A stretch of 64,000 nt of DNA from the NCBI GenBank assembly GCA_905221295.1, contig CAJNCP010000002.1, forward strand, positions 186,001-250,000. Reading direction: 5' to 3'. The notes beneath the pieces were generated by a model. That model did not search any database, was not told where the DNA came from, and worked only from the letters and a program-made list of their open reading frames with translations. Positions 13,054-20,890 of the stretch are shown here, one piece after another. Source of the stretch: a bacterium. GTDB lineage: Bacteria > Bacillota > Bacilli > Lactobacillales > Streptococcaceae. Numbering within the stretch: the stretch's first letter is position 1; every line of letters starts with the position of its first letter. Position numbers and translations under genes: made by a program.

Positions 13054-14217
13054 AAAATGACTTCGCACATAAACGAGGGATAAACAAGACAGGATGACAA
13101 CCCCACTTCCAATTATCAGGAAAGAAGAGAGATGCACACTTGGTAGGACTGTCATAAGGCCTTTTGCAATAGGCATAAATAGAATGGCTAAAGTAAAAAT
13201 TGTACTTAATACCCTGCCCAAATATTCCCCCTCAACCTTGGTTTGAACCCGAGTAAAAAAATGAATATTAAACATTGTCATAAACAGTTCACAAACTAAA
13301 TTTCCAGAAAAGGAAAGAAAAGTTGGCAGTGGTAATCCCATCATAAAAACTCCAACTCCAGTCAAAGCTAGTAAAATCAAAAGATTATAAACACTTGCCT
13401 TTATTTTACTAGCTAGAAGAGCTCCGATAATCGAACCAATAGCGCCCATAGTCAAAATACTCGCATAAGCTCCTTCTACCCCGTATAGTCGATTTGAAAA
13501 AGGGAGGAGAAATTCAAAAGCTGCAAAAAAGAAATTAACACTGGAAGCTACTAACAAGAGGAAAAAGATCTCTTGCTGGCTCCAAATATAGCGAATTCCT
13601 TCTTTCATATCAGCAAAAATATTTTTCCAGCTGAAAGTCTTTTTCTCTTGTTCCTGAGTCTCTTTTTTGGGGAGGAAAGCTACTAAGGTAAATGCAATGA
13701 AAAAACTAATGGCATCTAAAACAAGCGTCATATGGAGACTGGCAAATTGTAAAACGAGGAAAGAAAGTACAGGGGAGCTAACACCTACAACCTGCAAAAC
13801 GAGCTCTAAACGAGCATTATAGGTCACAATATCGTCTTTCTCTACAACCTCAGTTATAATGGCTTTGTTGGCTGTACGAGAAAATGCAAAAGCAACCGCC
13901 TGAACAATATTGGCAAAAATCAAGGCAGCAATCATCAAGCTATCATTTCTGATGAAAGAAATAGCTAAACAGAGAATACCGCAAATCAAGTCTGTCGTCA
14001 TCAAAATTTTGCGACGCGAAAAGCGGTCTGAAATCACTCCGCCAAAGGGATTGACCAGAATCGATGTAACCAACTCAGAAATTTGATAAATTCCAAGAAC
14101 AGTCTGTCCTATCGTCCCCATCGATGCCAACCAAACACTGTTTCCATAGTCATAGAGCATATTCCCTATTTTATTAATAGCCCCACGACTAATCAACTGG
14201 ATTGCATGTCGATTCAT
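13039..14217 (-). CDS. MFS multidrug/macrolide-type exporter
   Basis: About 392 residues with many hydrophobic segments, consistent with a 12-TM major facilitator of the drug-efflux (MFS_1/MFS_3, Mef-like) class. The loop between TM2 and TM3 carries GGVISDRFSRRKILMTTDL, the family motif A. The charged central loop is KKETQEQEKKTFSWKNIF. The start at 14217 has GAGAGGAG 8 bases upstream; the ORF can be read six codons further but without a ribosome site. It follows an Rgg-type regulator on the same strand, and a palindrome plus extended -10 lies between the two genes, so this is probably the regulator's target. The substrate is unknown. Confidence 0.85.
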   Translation of the reverse strand: MNRHAIQLISRGAINKIGNMLYDYGNSVWLASMGTIGQTVLGIYQISELVTSILVNPFGGVISDRFSRRKILMTTDLICGILCLAISFIRNDSLMIAALIFANIVQAVAFAFSRTANKAIITEVVEKDDIVTYNARLELVLQVVGVSSPVLSFLVLQFASLHMTLVLDAISFFIAFTLVAFLPKKETQEQEKKTFSWKNIFADMKEGIRYIWSQQEIFFLLLVASSVNFFFAAFEFLLPFSNRLYGVEGAYASILTMGAIGSIIGALLASKIKASVYNLLILLALTGVGVFMMGLPLPTFLSFSGNLVCELFMTMFNIHFFTRVQTKVEGEYLGRVLSTIFTLAILFMPIAKGLMTVLPSVHLSSFLIIGSGVVILSCLSLVYVRSHFKKEL

Positions 14218-14246
14218 ATAAAAAGCTCCTCTCAAATTTTGAAACT

Positions 14247-14252
14247 ATTGTA
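14247..14252 (-). promoter_or_regulatory. Extended -10 promoter of the MFS gene
   Basis: The minus strand reads TGATACAAT (TGn plus TACAAT). No good -35 lies at 17 bases, a common feature of promoters that need an activator bound just upstream. Confidence 0.5.
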
Positions 14253-14273
14253 TCAAAACTGAAAGGAGTCTCT

Positions 14274-14301
14274 TTAAATTTCCCTTATTTGGGAAATTTA
14301 A
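14274..14301. promoter_or_regulatory. Candidate Rgg operator, 11-bp inverted repeat
   Basis: TTAAATTTCCC and its exact complement GGGAAATTTAA are separated by 6 bases. The repeat overlaps the rgg stop codon and lies directly upstream of the -35 region of the MFS promoter. There is no U-tract on the minus side, so an operator fits better than a terminator. Inference. Confidence 0.5.
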
Positions 14302-15161
14302 GCATTTACAAATTTTTCATAATGTTCCTGATAGTAAGCCACTTGCTCTGGAAGTCCAAGCACATCAAAAATATGCATGGCTTCCTGCATCTGACTACAA
14401 CCTTCTTCTTTCAAGTCTCTTTGGTAAAAAGCGAAACCTTTGAGATAATGGAAGATATTGCGCTCATAAAGCTTGATACCATTTCCAATCAACTTCTCCA
14501 CATAGCCCTCAAAATAGTCCGCATTCGCAAAAGAACGATTCTCCAAACAATGCTGGTAACAGTTAAGAGCTAAAATCAAAACAAGTTTACGATGCCGACC
14601 AATTTCTTTGTAGTACTCTTCTCGCTCCATGACTTCTCTGCCAATCCGAGCCACATAGTCCACATTGTAGAAAGTATAGAGATTACCGAAAAGAATCAAC
14701 TCATACATAGTCCATTCTTCTGTTTGAAAAAGATAATCTGCCACCTTTTCCAATTCACTCTGCCTCATCCTGTAACGAGCATCTCTTTGACAAATCAGAC
14801 CTTGTAGCAGAATCCAGTTCAGCTCAAAATAAAGGGGATTGGTCGAACTCTTGGCTTTCTCAAGCTGTTCTTTTTGAAGCTGTTGAAAACCTGCAATATC
14901 ATTTGAGTAGTAAAGCGGAATAATCTGCGCCATCAAGGCAACATGTTCATGATTTTGAAAATCCCTAGCCTTGTCCATGAAATTTTCAATAGTCACATGA
15001 ATATTGTCCAAAATCTCAAAGAAACGGGAAACTGCTAGGTCAGACTCCCCAAGCTCGAAGCGAGATAGTTGAGAGGTTGAACACGATTCACCTGCCGCCT
15101 CTTTTAAGGAGCACTTCCCACTTGTTCGAAATTCACGAAATACCTTTCCAAGATGTTCCAT
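14298..15161 (-). CDS. Rgg/GadR/MutR family transcriptional regulator
   Basis: A 287-residue regulator. The N-terminal helix-turn-helix (about residues 5-60: GKVFREFRTSGKCSLKEAA then TSQLSRFELGESDLAVSRFF) is the Rgg-type XRE domain. The remainder is an all-helical repeat domain (LNWILLQGLICQRDARYRM, ALNCYQHCLENRSFANADYF) of the class that in other Rgg proteins binds short peptide pheromones. No nearby short hydrophobic peptide gene was found. It starts 4 bases after the ABC-F stop, so it can be transcribed from that gene. The likely target is the MFS exporter downstream, through the inverted repeat at its own 3' end. Confidence 0.87.
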   Translation of the reverse strand: MEHLGKVFREFRTSGKCSLKEAAGESCSTSQLSRFELGESDLAVSRFFEILDNIHVTIENFMDKARDFQNHEHVALMAQIIPLYYSNDIAGFQQLQKEQLEKAKSSTNPLYFELNWILLQGLICQRDARYRMRQSELEKVADYLFQTEEWTMYELILFGNLYTFYNVDYVARIGREVMEREEYYKEIGRHRKLVLILALNCYQHCLENRSFANADYFEGYVEKLIGNGIKLYERNIFHYLKGFAFYQRDLKEEGCSQMQEAMHIFDVLGLPEQVAYYQEHYEKFVNA

Positions 15162-15164
15162 TTC

Positions 15165-17066
15165 TTACACCTGCTCCGACAATTCTTCCCACTCAAGCAT
15201 AGCCTCTTCTTGACGATGGCTAATTTTGTCCAGTTCAGCCTGCAATTCCATGAGCTTTTCAGCATCATTGGTTTCCAGCATTCGTTCAGAAATGGCTTGG
15301 CTTTGAGTTTCTAACTCTTCGATTTCAGCTTCCAAACTCTCGATTTGACGCATGAGCTTGCGGGCTTCTTTCTGACTTTCTTTCTGGGCCTGATAGTCGT
15401 TAGCTGGACTTGCTTCTTTTGCTTGATTACTAGTTGAAACTTCTTCTGTCTGGCTCGCTTCTACTTCTGCTTTCTTCTCAACATAGTAGTCATAATCTCC
15501 TAGATAGAGGGTCGAACCATTCTCAGACAATTCCAAAACATGAGTGGCGACACGGTTGATAAAATAACGGTCGTGACTGACGAAAAGAAGGGTTCCATCA
15601 AAGTCAATCAGGGCATTTTCCAACACTTCCTTGCTATCAATATCCAAGTGGTTAGTCGGCTCGTCCAAAATCAAGAAGTTATTGTTTTCCGTTGAAAGTT
15701 TGGCAAGCAACAGACGAGCTCGTTCACCACCAGACAGCATTCCGACTGACTTTTTAACATCATCTCCTGAGAAAAGGAAGGCACCTAGGCGATTACGGAT
15801 TTCAACCTCCGGAGTTAATTTAAAGTCATTCCAAAGTTCATCCAGAACAGTATTACTTGCTGTTAGCTTACTTTGAGTCTGATCATAGTAGCCAACCTCA
15901 ACATTGGCACCAAAACGCTTCTCTCCCTTGATAAAAGGGATCTGGTCCACAATAGACTTGATAAAGGTTGATTTCCCGATACCGTTTGGTCCAACGATAG
16001 CGACAGCATTCATTTTACGGAGGTCAAGGTTGATAGGTTCTGACAATATTTCCCCATCATAGCCAATAGCCGCATTTTCAACAGTCAGGACAACATTTCC
16101 CGATGTTTTTTCCGACTGGAAGGTCATGTTGGCTGATTTCTTGCCAGCTTCAGGCTTGTCCAAACGCTCCATTTTTTCTAGTTGTTTACGGCGAGATTGA
16201 GCACGTTTGGTCGTTGAAGCTCGGACTAGATTGCGATTGACAAAGTCTTCTAGAGCGGCGATTCCCTTCTGTTGCTTTTCATAGTTTTTAGCCTCAGTAG
16301 CTAGCTTCTGCTCCTTTAACTCAACAAAACGAGAGTAATTCCCCACATAGCGATCCAAGTAATGCTTGGTCAAATCGAGTGTAATTGTTGCAACCTTGTC
16401 CAAAAAGTAACGGTCGTGACTGACAATAATGAGTGCACCGCTATAGTTCACCAAATAATTCTCTAGCCAGGCTATGGTTTCGATATCCAGGTGGTTAGTC
16501 GGCTCATCCAAGACCAAGAGATTGGGCTTTTCAAGGAGCATTTTAGCAAGTGCCAGACGGGTATTTTGACCACCTGAAAGCTCGGCAATTTTCGTCTGCC
16601 ACATAGACTCGTCAAACTTGAAACCGTTCAAGATAGCGCGGATATCAGCTTCATAGGTAAAGCCACCAGCCTGACGGAAATTCTCTGACAAACGATCATA
16701 ATCCGCCATCAGTTTATCCAAATCTTCAACAGATTTTTCACCCATCTCCAACTCCATCTGACGAAGTTGCTTCTCAGTTCGACGCAAGTCATCAAAGACA
16801 TGGAGCATTTCTTCATAAATGGTATTTTCAGACTCAAAACGGCTATCTTGTGCTAGGTAAGACAGAGAGATATCTTTTTTCTTATTGATTTCTCCACTAG
16901 TTGGCTCCTCTTCTCCAACCAAAATCTTCAAAAGTGTGGACTTACCAGCACCATTTTTCCCAACAAGAGCAATTCGGTCTCGTTCATCTACTTGCAGGTT
17001 TATATTATCAAAAAGAACCTCTCCTGCAAAAGAACGTTCAATTTTATTGGCTTGTAAAATAATCAT
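15165..17066 (-). CDS. ABC-F family ATPase (YdiF-like)
   Basis: A 633-residue soluble protein with two ABC domains and no membrane segments, typical of the ribosome-associated ABC-F translation factors. Walker A motifs are GKNGAGKST (about residue 37) and GPNGIGKST (about 350). Signatures LSGGQ and LSGGE and two DEPTNHLD Walker B motifs are present. The inter-domain linker is lysine-rich (ASTTKRAQSRRKQLEKMERL, near 280-300), and a long C-terminal coiled coil (about 540-633) matches the YdiF/Uup group. It is probably housekeeping rather than antibiotic resistance. It precedes rgg by 4 bases. Confidence 0.93.
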   Translation of the reverse strand: MIILQANKIERSFAGEVLFDNINLQVDERDRIALVGKNGAGKSTLLKILVGEEEPTSGEINKKKDISLSYLAQDSRFESENTIYEEMLHVFDDLRRTEKQLRQMELEMGEKSVEDLDKLMADYDRLSENFRQAGGFTYEADIRAILNGFKFDESMWQTKIAELSGGQNTRLALAKMLLEKPNLLVLDEPTNHLDIETIAWLENYLVNYSGALIIVSHDRYFLDKVATITLDLTKHYLDRYVGNYSRFVELKEQKLATEAKNYEKQQKGIAALEDFVNRNLVRASTTKRAQSRRKQLEKMERLDKPEAGKKSANMTFQSEKTSGNVVLTVENAAIGYDGEILSEPINLDLRKMNAVAIVGPNGIGKSTFIKSIVDQIPFIKGEKRFGANVEVGYYDQTQSKLTASNTVLDELWNDFKLTPEVEIRNRLGAFLFSGDDVKKSVGMLSGGERARLLLAKLSTENNNFLILDEPTNHLDIDSKEVLENALIDFDGTLLFVSHDRYFINRVATHVLELSENGSTLYLGDYDYYVEKKAEVEASQTEEVSTSNQAKEASPANDYQAQKESQKEARKLMRQIESLEAEIEELETQSQAISERMLETNDAEKLMELQAELDKISHRQEEAMLEWEELSEQV

Positions 17067-17110
17067 GATTCTATTTTACTATCTTTTTCACTTTTAGACA
17101 ATTGCAATGA

Positions 17111-17140
17111 AAAAAGTTCGAGTATAAACTCGAACTTTTT
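17111..17140. terminator. Bidirectional-looking terminator after the DUF5105-like lipoprotein
   Basis: 12-bp arms AAAAAGTTCGAG and CTCGAACTTTTT surround the loop TATAAA. It ends the lipoprotein gene on the minus strand and insulates the ABC-F gene that begins at 17066. Confidence 0.85.
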
Positions 17141-17143
17141 ATT

Positions 17144-18298
17144 TTAGTATCCAATGCCTCCACGGAATGTGCGAGCCATATCGTTTAAGTCGTAATTCTT
17201 AGAAGAGGTATCGATGGTCCATTTACCATCCTTCTTCGTCATTTTGATTTCATAACCCTCTTTTCTCATATTATTACTAGTATCTAGAGGGGTTGATTCA
17301 AATTGGCTCGGAGCATTTTCTAGAATGTACTTCTCACCGGCTTTCATAGCTTCTGAGTAGTTGCTGTACTTACCTTTGTTTTCATTGTAGAACTTACGAC
17401 TCAATTCATGAACATTCAAGTTATCCAAGTCAATTGTTTCTGGTCTTACATAGATAACAGCATAGTCAGGTAAGTAGGTTTTTACTTTGTAATCAACTTT
17501 TGCTCGTTTAGCATTAGCTTTGATATATTCCTCAGCAAATGTACGAAGCTCCGCATCTGAAGGTTTGTAGTTATAGAAACCTTTTCCGAACGATTCTGCA
17601 AATTTCTTGATGAACTCTTCTCTGTCAGCCTTCACATCGTTTGTAAATTCAGCATCGCTATCAGAAGATTTTTTATCGTCTGCAAGTGATACAACTTGAG
17701 CTTTGTTATCAGATGTGCTTAGGTTGGTTCCGCCACCTGAGCTTTCTCCATTAAGGTAAACGGCATCGACGTATTTTTTCATTACTTCTTTTGCTTCATC
17801 AATATGATCCTCGTATTGACTTGGATCAACTTTGATAGCTACGTCGTTATTCTTTTTAGAGTTTTCTTTGATGTCTTCGTAGAAGCTAGGTGCAAAATGA
17901 AGCTCATATTTAGCATCTTTGTCTACTTCATAAACAACATAACCAGCTACACTCTTACCTTTTGAGATACTATCTCCATAAGACATGAATTTAGTCTTAC
18001 TGTCACTCTCATAGATTTGGATTGGTTCTACTTTTTCATCCTTTTCATTATAAAGGGTGATATCACGGCTAGTAAAACTAAACTGTTTATCACGATTGTT
18101 TTTGATTTCTACTTGAAGAGCAAGGTATTTTGAAGATGAGTCTTCATCTTTAGGCAAAACATACATACCATCTTTTATGGATACTTCAAAGTTAGAGTTT
18201 GAAGCAGTACCATTGTCACTTGCTTTTTTTGTTGATCCACAAGCAACAAGTGCTAAAGCTGATACCAGCAAAGCAGAATGCTTAAGAATTTTTTTCAT
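17144..18298 (-). CDS. Lipoprotein with DUF4352-like and DUF5105-like domains
   Basis: 384 residues. The N-terminal lipoprotein signal is MKKILKHSALLVSALALVAC, with the lipobox LVAC at residues 17-20. An immunoglobulin-like beta domain follows (SKYLALQVEIKNNRDKQFSF, about residues 55-160), as in DUF4352 lipoproteins that describe ligand-free accessory domains. After a low-complexity acidic linker (SSGGGTNLSTSDNKAQ region), the C-terminal half (about 225-384) resembles DUF5105. The role is unknown; a surface-exposed or cell-envelope stress role is only a guess. It has its own extended -10 promoter and its own terminator, so it is monocistronic. Confidence 0.82.
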   Translation of the reverse strand: MKKILKHSALLVSALALVACGSTKKASDNGTASNSNFEVSIKDGMYVLPKDEDSSSKYLALQVEIKNNRDKQFSFTSRDITLYNEKDEKVEPIQIYESDSKTKFMSYGDSISKGKSVAGYVVYEVDKDAKYELHFAPSFYEDIKENSKKNNDVAIKVDPSQYEDHIDEAKEVMKKYVDAVYLNGESSGGGTNLSTSDNKAQVVSLADDKKSSDSDAEFTNDVKADREEFIKKFAESFGKGFYNYKPSDAELRTFAEEYIKANAKRAKVDYKVKTYLPDYAVIYVRPETIDLDNLNVHELSRKFYNENKGKYSNYSEAMKAGEKYILENAPSQFESTPLDTSNNMRKEGYEIKMTKKDGKWTIDTSSKNYDLNDMARTFRGGIGY

Positions 18299-18328
18299 AA
18301 TAGAATATCTCCTTTTATTATTTACTAT

Positions 18329-18356
18329 ATTCTACCATAGCAATAATAAAATTCAA
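18329..18356 (-). promoter_or_regulatory. Promoter of the DUF5105-like lipoprotein gene
   Basis: On the minus strand TTGAAT, a 16-base spacer and TAGAAT with a TGG extension upstream of the -10. AAGGAGA lies before the ATG at 18298. Confidence 0.6.
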
Positions 18357-18610
18357 AATAGAAACCGAACCTTTAAAAAAAAACTTAAAATTATAGAATA
18401 ATAGCTTAAATTTTTCCAAAAAATTATTTGTAGAAGTATCGTCTTAGAGAATCAATAGGAAGTCACGTTTTTTCTTTGAAAACTTTTTCTATATATTTTT
18501 CTAAATTTATTAGGAATTCAATTTGAAACCGTCTAGTTTTAAACTCTTGTTTATCCTTATTTAGGGAAATGAAAAAAGCTCGATTCGAGTAATAGCGACT
18601 ATGCTAACGT

Positions 18611-18639
18611 TTTACTAAAATCCTAAATCATGGTATAAT
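18611..18639 (+). promoter_or_regulatory. Promoter of pgm
   Basis: TTTACT (18611-18616), a 17-base spacer and TATAAT (18634-18639) with a TGG extension. The leader is about 33 bases and AAAGGAGA precedes the ATG. Confidence 0.75.
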
Positions 18640-18678
18640 GAAACCGATTAAAACAATTTACAATAAAGGAGACGCTCA

Positions 18679-20397
18679 ATGACTTACCAAAAAAACTATC
18701 AAAAATGGCTTGATTTTGCTGAACTTCCAGACTACCTTCGTCAAGATTTGGAAAACATGGACGAAAAGACAAAGGAAGACGCCTTCTATACCAATCTTGA
18801 ATTTGGTACTGCTGGTATGCGTGGATTGATTGGAGCTGGTACTAACCGTATCAATATCTATGTTGTCCGTCAAGCAACTGAAGGTTTGGCTCGTTTGATT
18901 GAGTCAAAAGGTGGAAATGAAAAAGAACGCGGTGTGGCAATTGCCTACGATAGCCGTCACTTCTCTCCAGAATTTGCCTTTGAATCTGCTGCAGTTCTAG
19001 CAAAACATCGTATCAAATCTTATGTATTTGAAAGCCTTCGTCCAACTCCAGAACTCTCATTTGCAGTTCGTCACCTCAACTGTTTTGCAGGTATCATGAT
19101 TACTGCTAGCCACAACCCAGCTCCATTTAACGGTTACAAGGTTTACGGTGAAGATGGTGGACAGATGCCTCCACACGATGCGGATGCTTTGACAACTTAC
19201 ATCCGTGCTATCGAAAATCCATTTGCTGTGGAAGTTGCCGATGTAGAAGCGGAAAAAGCATCTGGCTTGATTGAAGTGATTGGCGATGCTATTGATGCTG
19301 AATACCTCAAGGAAGTTAAAGACGTAAACATCAACCCTGCCTTGATTGAAGAATTTGGTAAAGACATGAAGATTGTCTACACTCCACTTCACGGTACTGG
19401 TGAAATGTTGGCTCGTCGTGCTCTTGCTCAAGCCGGATTTGATTCTGTTCAAGTCGTCGAAGCGCAAGCAACAGCTGACCCTGACTTCTCAACTGTTAAG
19501 TCTCCTAACCCAGAAAGCCAAGCAGCCTTCGCCCTTGCCGAAGAACTTGGACGCAAAGTTGGTGCTGATGTGCTTGTCGCAACTGACCCAGACGCTGACC
19601 GTGTCGGTGTTGAAGTTCTTCAAAAAGATGGTAGCTACCTCAACCTCTCAGGTAACCAAATCGGTGCCATCATGGCTAAATACATCTTGGAAGCCCATAA
19701 AAACGCTGGAACTCTTCCTGAAAATGCAGCCCTCTGCAAGTCTATCGTATCAACTGACTTGGTAACGAAGATTGCTGAGAGCTACGGCGCAACTATGTTT
19801 AACGTCTTGACTGGTTTCAAATTTATCGCTGAAAAGATTCAAGAATTTGAAGAAAAACACAACCATACCTACATGATGGGATTTGAGGAAAGTTTCGGTT
19901 ACTTGATCAAACCATTCGTGCGTGATAAAGACGCTATCCAAGCTGTCCTTGTCGTTGCTGAACTTGCTGCTTACTACCGTTCACGAGGTTTGACTCTTGC
20001 TGACGGTATCGAGGAAATCTACAAAGAGTACGGTTACTATGCTGAAAAGACTATCTCTGTAACTCTTTCTGGTGTAGACGGTGCTGAACAAATCAAAGCC
20101 ATCATGGCTAAATTCCGTGACAATGGTCCCAAAGAATTTAACACTACAACAATTACTGTTGTAGAAGACTTCAAATCACAAACTTCTACTGCTGCTGACG
20201 GTACTGTAACAGCCTTGACAACTCCTCCAAGTGACGTTTTGAAATACACTCTTGCGGATGGTTCTTGGATTGCAGTTCGCCCTTCTGGTACTGAACCAAA
20301 AATCAAGTTCTACATTGCCGTTGTGGGTGAAAGCAACGAAGATTCACAAGCTAAGATTGCCAACATCGAAGCAGAAATCAATGCCTTTGTAAAATAA
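18679..20397 (+). CDS. pgm: Phosphoglucomutase
   Basis: A 572-residue alpha-D-phosphohexomutase that interconverts glucose-6-phosphate and glucose-1-phosphate, feeding glycogen, capsule and UDP-glucose synthesis. The phosphoserine motif TASHNP is near residues 142-147. The metal loop DPDADRVG is near 303-310, the sugar-specificity loop GFEESFGYL near 403-411, and the phosphate-binding loop RPSGTEPK near 534. Length is typical for the Firmicute PgcA-like enzyme. It has its own promoter and terminator. Codon use is strongly biased (many GCT, GGT, AAC), which suggests high expression. Confidence 0.96.
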   Translation: MTYQKNYQKWLDFAELPDYLRQDLENMDEKTKEDAFYTNLEFGTAGMRGLIGAGTNRINIYVVRQATEGLARLIESKGGNEKERGVAIAYDSRHFSPEFAFESAAVLAKHRIKSYVFESLRPTPELSFAVRHLNCFAGIMITASHNPAPFNGYKVYGEDGGQMPPHDADALTTYIRAIENPFAVEVADVEAEKASGLIEVIGDAIDAEYLKEVKDVNINPALIEEFGKDMKIVYTPLHGTGEMLARRALAQAGFDSVQVVEAQATADPDFSTVKSPNPESQAAFALAEELGRKVGADVLVATDPDADRVGVEVLQKDGSYLNLSGNQIGAIMAKYILEAHKNAGTLPENAALCKSIVSTDLVTKIAESYGATMFNVLTGFKFIAEKIQEFEEKHNHTYMMGFEESFGYLIKPFVRDKDAIQAVLVVAELAAYYRSRGLTLADGIEEIYKEYGYYAEKTISVTLSGVDGAEQIKAIMAKFRDNGPKEFNTTTITVVEDFKSQTSTAADGTVTALTTPPSDVLKYTLADGSWIAVRPSGTEPKIKFYIAVVGESNEDSQAKIANIEAEINAFVK

Positions 20398-20405
20398 GCA
20401 AGCTA

Positions 20406-20437
20406 AAAGATGAGATAAGCCAATCTCATCTTTTTTT
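20406..20437 (+). terminator. pgm terminator
   Basis: AAAGATGAGAT and ATCTCATCTTT surround the loop AAGCCA, followed by a T-run. Confidence 0.85.
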
Positions 20438-20507
20438 CGTATCAAATTCGAGCAATTTTAGAAACTTTGTGGCATACTAGTTTTATCAAAAAAAGAGAGG
20501 TATTCTT

Positions 20508-20855
20508 ATGAATCAGTTTTTAGAAGATATTAAAGACCTTGAAGTGACTACAGTTTCGCGCGCCCAAGAAGCACTCGATAAGAAAGAAACTGCAACCTTC
20601 TTCATCGGTCGCAAAACTTGCCCCTACTGCCGTAAATTTGCTGGCACATTGGCAGGTGTCGTAGCTGAAACCAAAGCACATATCTACTTCATCAACAGTG
20701 AGGAACCAAGCCAGTTGGAAGCCTTACAAGATTTCCGCTCACGTTATGGAATCCCGACTGTTCCGGGATTCGTTCATGTTGCTGATGGCCAAATCAATGT
20801 CCGTTGCGACTCTTCCATGTCAGCACAAGAAATCAAAGAATTTGCAGGATTGTAA
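20508..20855 (+). CDS. bta: Thioredoxin-fold protein, bacteriocin transport accessory type
   Basis: A 115-residue thioredoxin-fold protein of the PedC/BrcD/Bta family. The redox motif CPYC is at residues 38-41, and the cis-proline loop is GIPTVPGF near residue 83. There is no signal peptide or membrane anchor, so a cytosolic disulfide or glutaredoxin-like role is likely. The family was first noted beside bacteriocin export genes, but no bacteriocin gene is seen here. GAGAGG precedes the start. The gene ends at the hairpin that borders the restriction island. Confidence 0.85.
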   Translation: MNQFLEDIKDLEVTTVSRAQEALDKKETATFFIGRKTCPYCRKFAGTLAGVVAETKAHIYFINSEEPSQLEALQDFRSRYGIPTVPGFVHVADGQINVRCDSSMSAQEIKEFAGL

Positions 20856-20863
20856 AAAACAAC

Positions 20864-20890
20864 AAAAGAAGGCACTCGCCTTCTTTTTTT
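20864..20890. terminator. Terminator of bta and restriction gene; left island boundary repeat
   Basis: GAAGGC and GCCTTC with A/T flanks surround the loop ACTC, followed by seven T. A 25-base core (20864-20888) is identical to the hairpin at 27212-27236 beyond the other end of the island. It serves bta (+) and the convergent restriction gene (-). Confidence 0.85.

Larger units (their letters stand above)
18299..18678. other. 380-base divergent intergenic region
   Basis: It holds the lipoprotein promoter (left end) and the pgm promoter (right end). The middle, 18361-18600, is A/T-rich. I see only a short CTCGATTCGAG palindrome near 18577 and no gene-like frame. Confidence 0.6.

Noticed and set aside
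14218..14300. Short hydrophobic peptide (pheromone) gene next to rgg
   Set aside because: I found no start codon with ribosome site and hydrophobic coding sequence in the gap; it is too short after the promoter.
15165..17066. ABC-F antibiotic-resistance gene
   Set aside because: The two-domain layout with C-terminal coiled coil fits the housekeeping YdiF/Uup group better than resistance ABC-F proteins.
20508..20855. Bacteriocin locus because of the bta gene
   Set aside because: No peptide, immunity or export gene is near; this gene is common beside pgm in streptococci.
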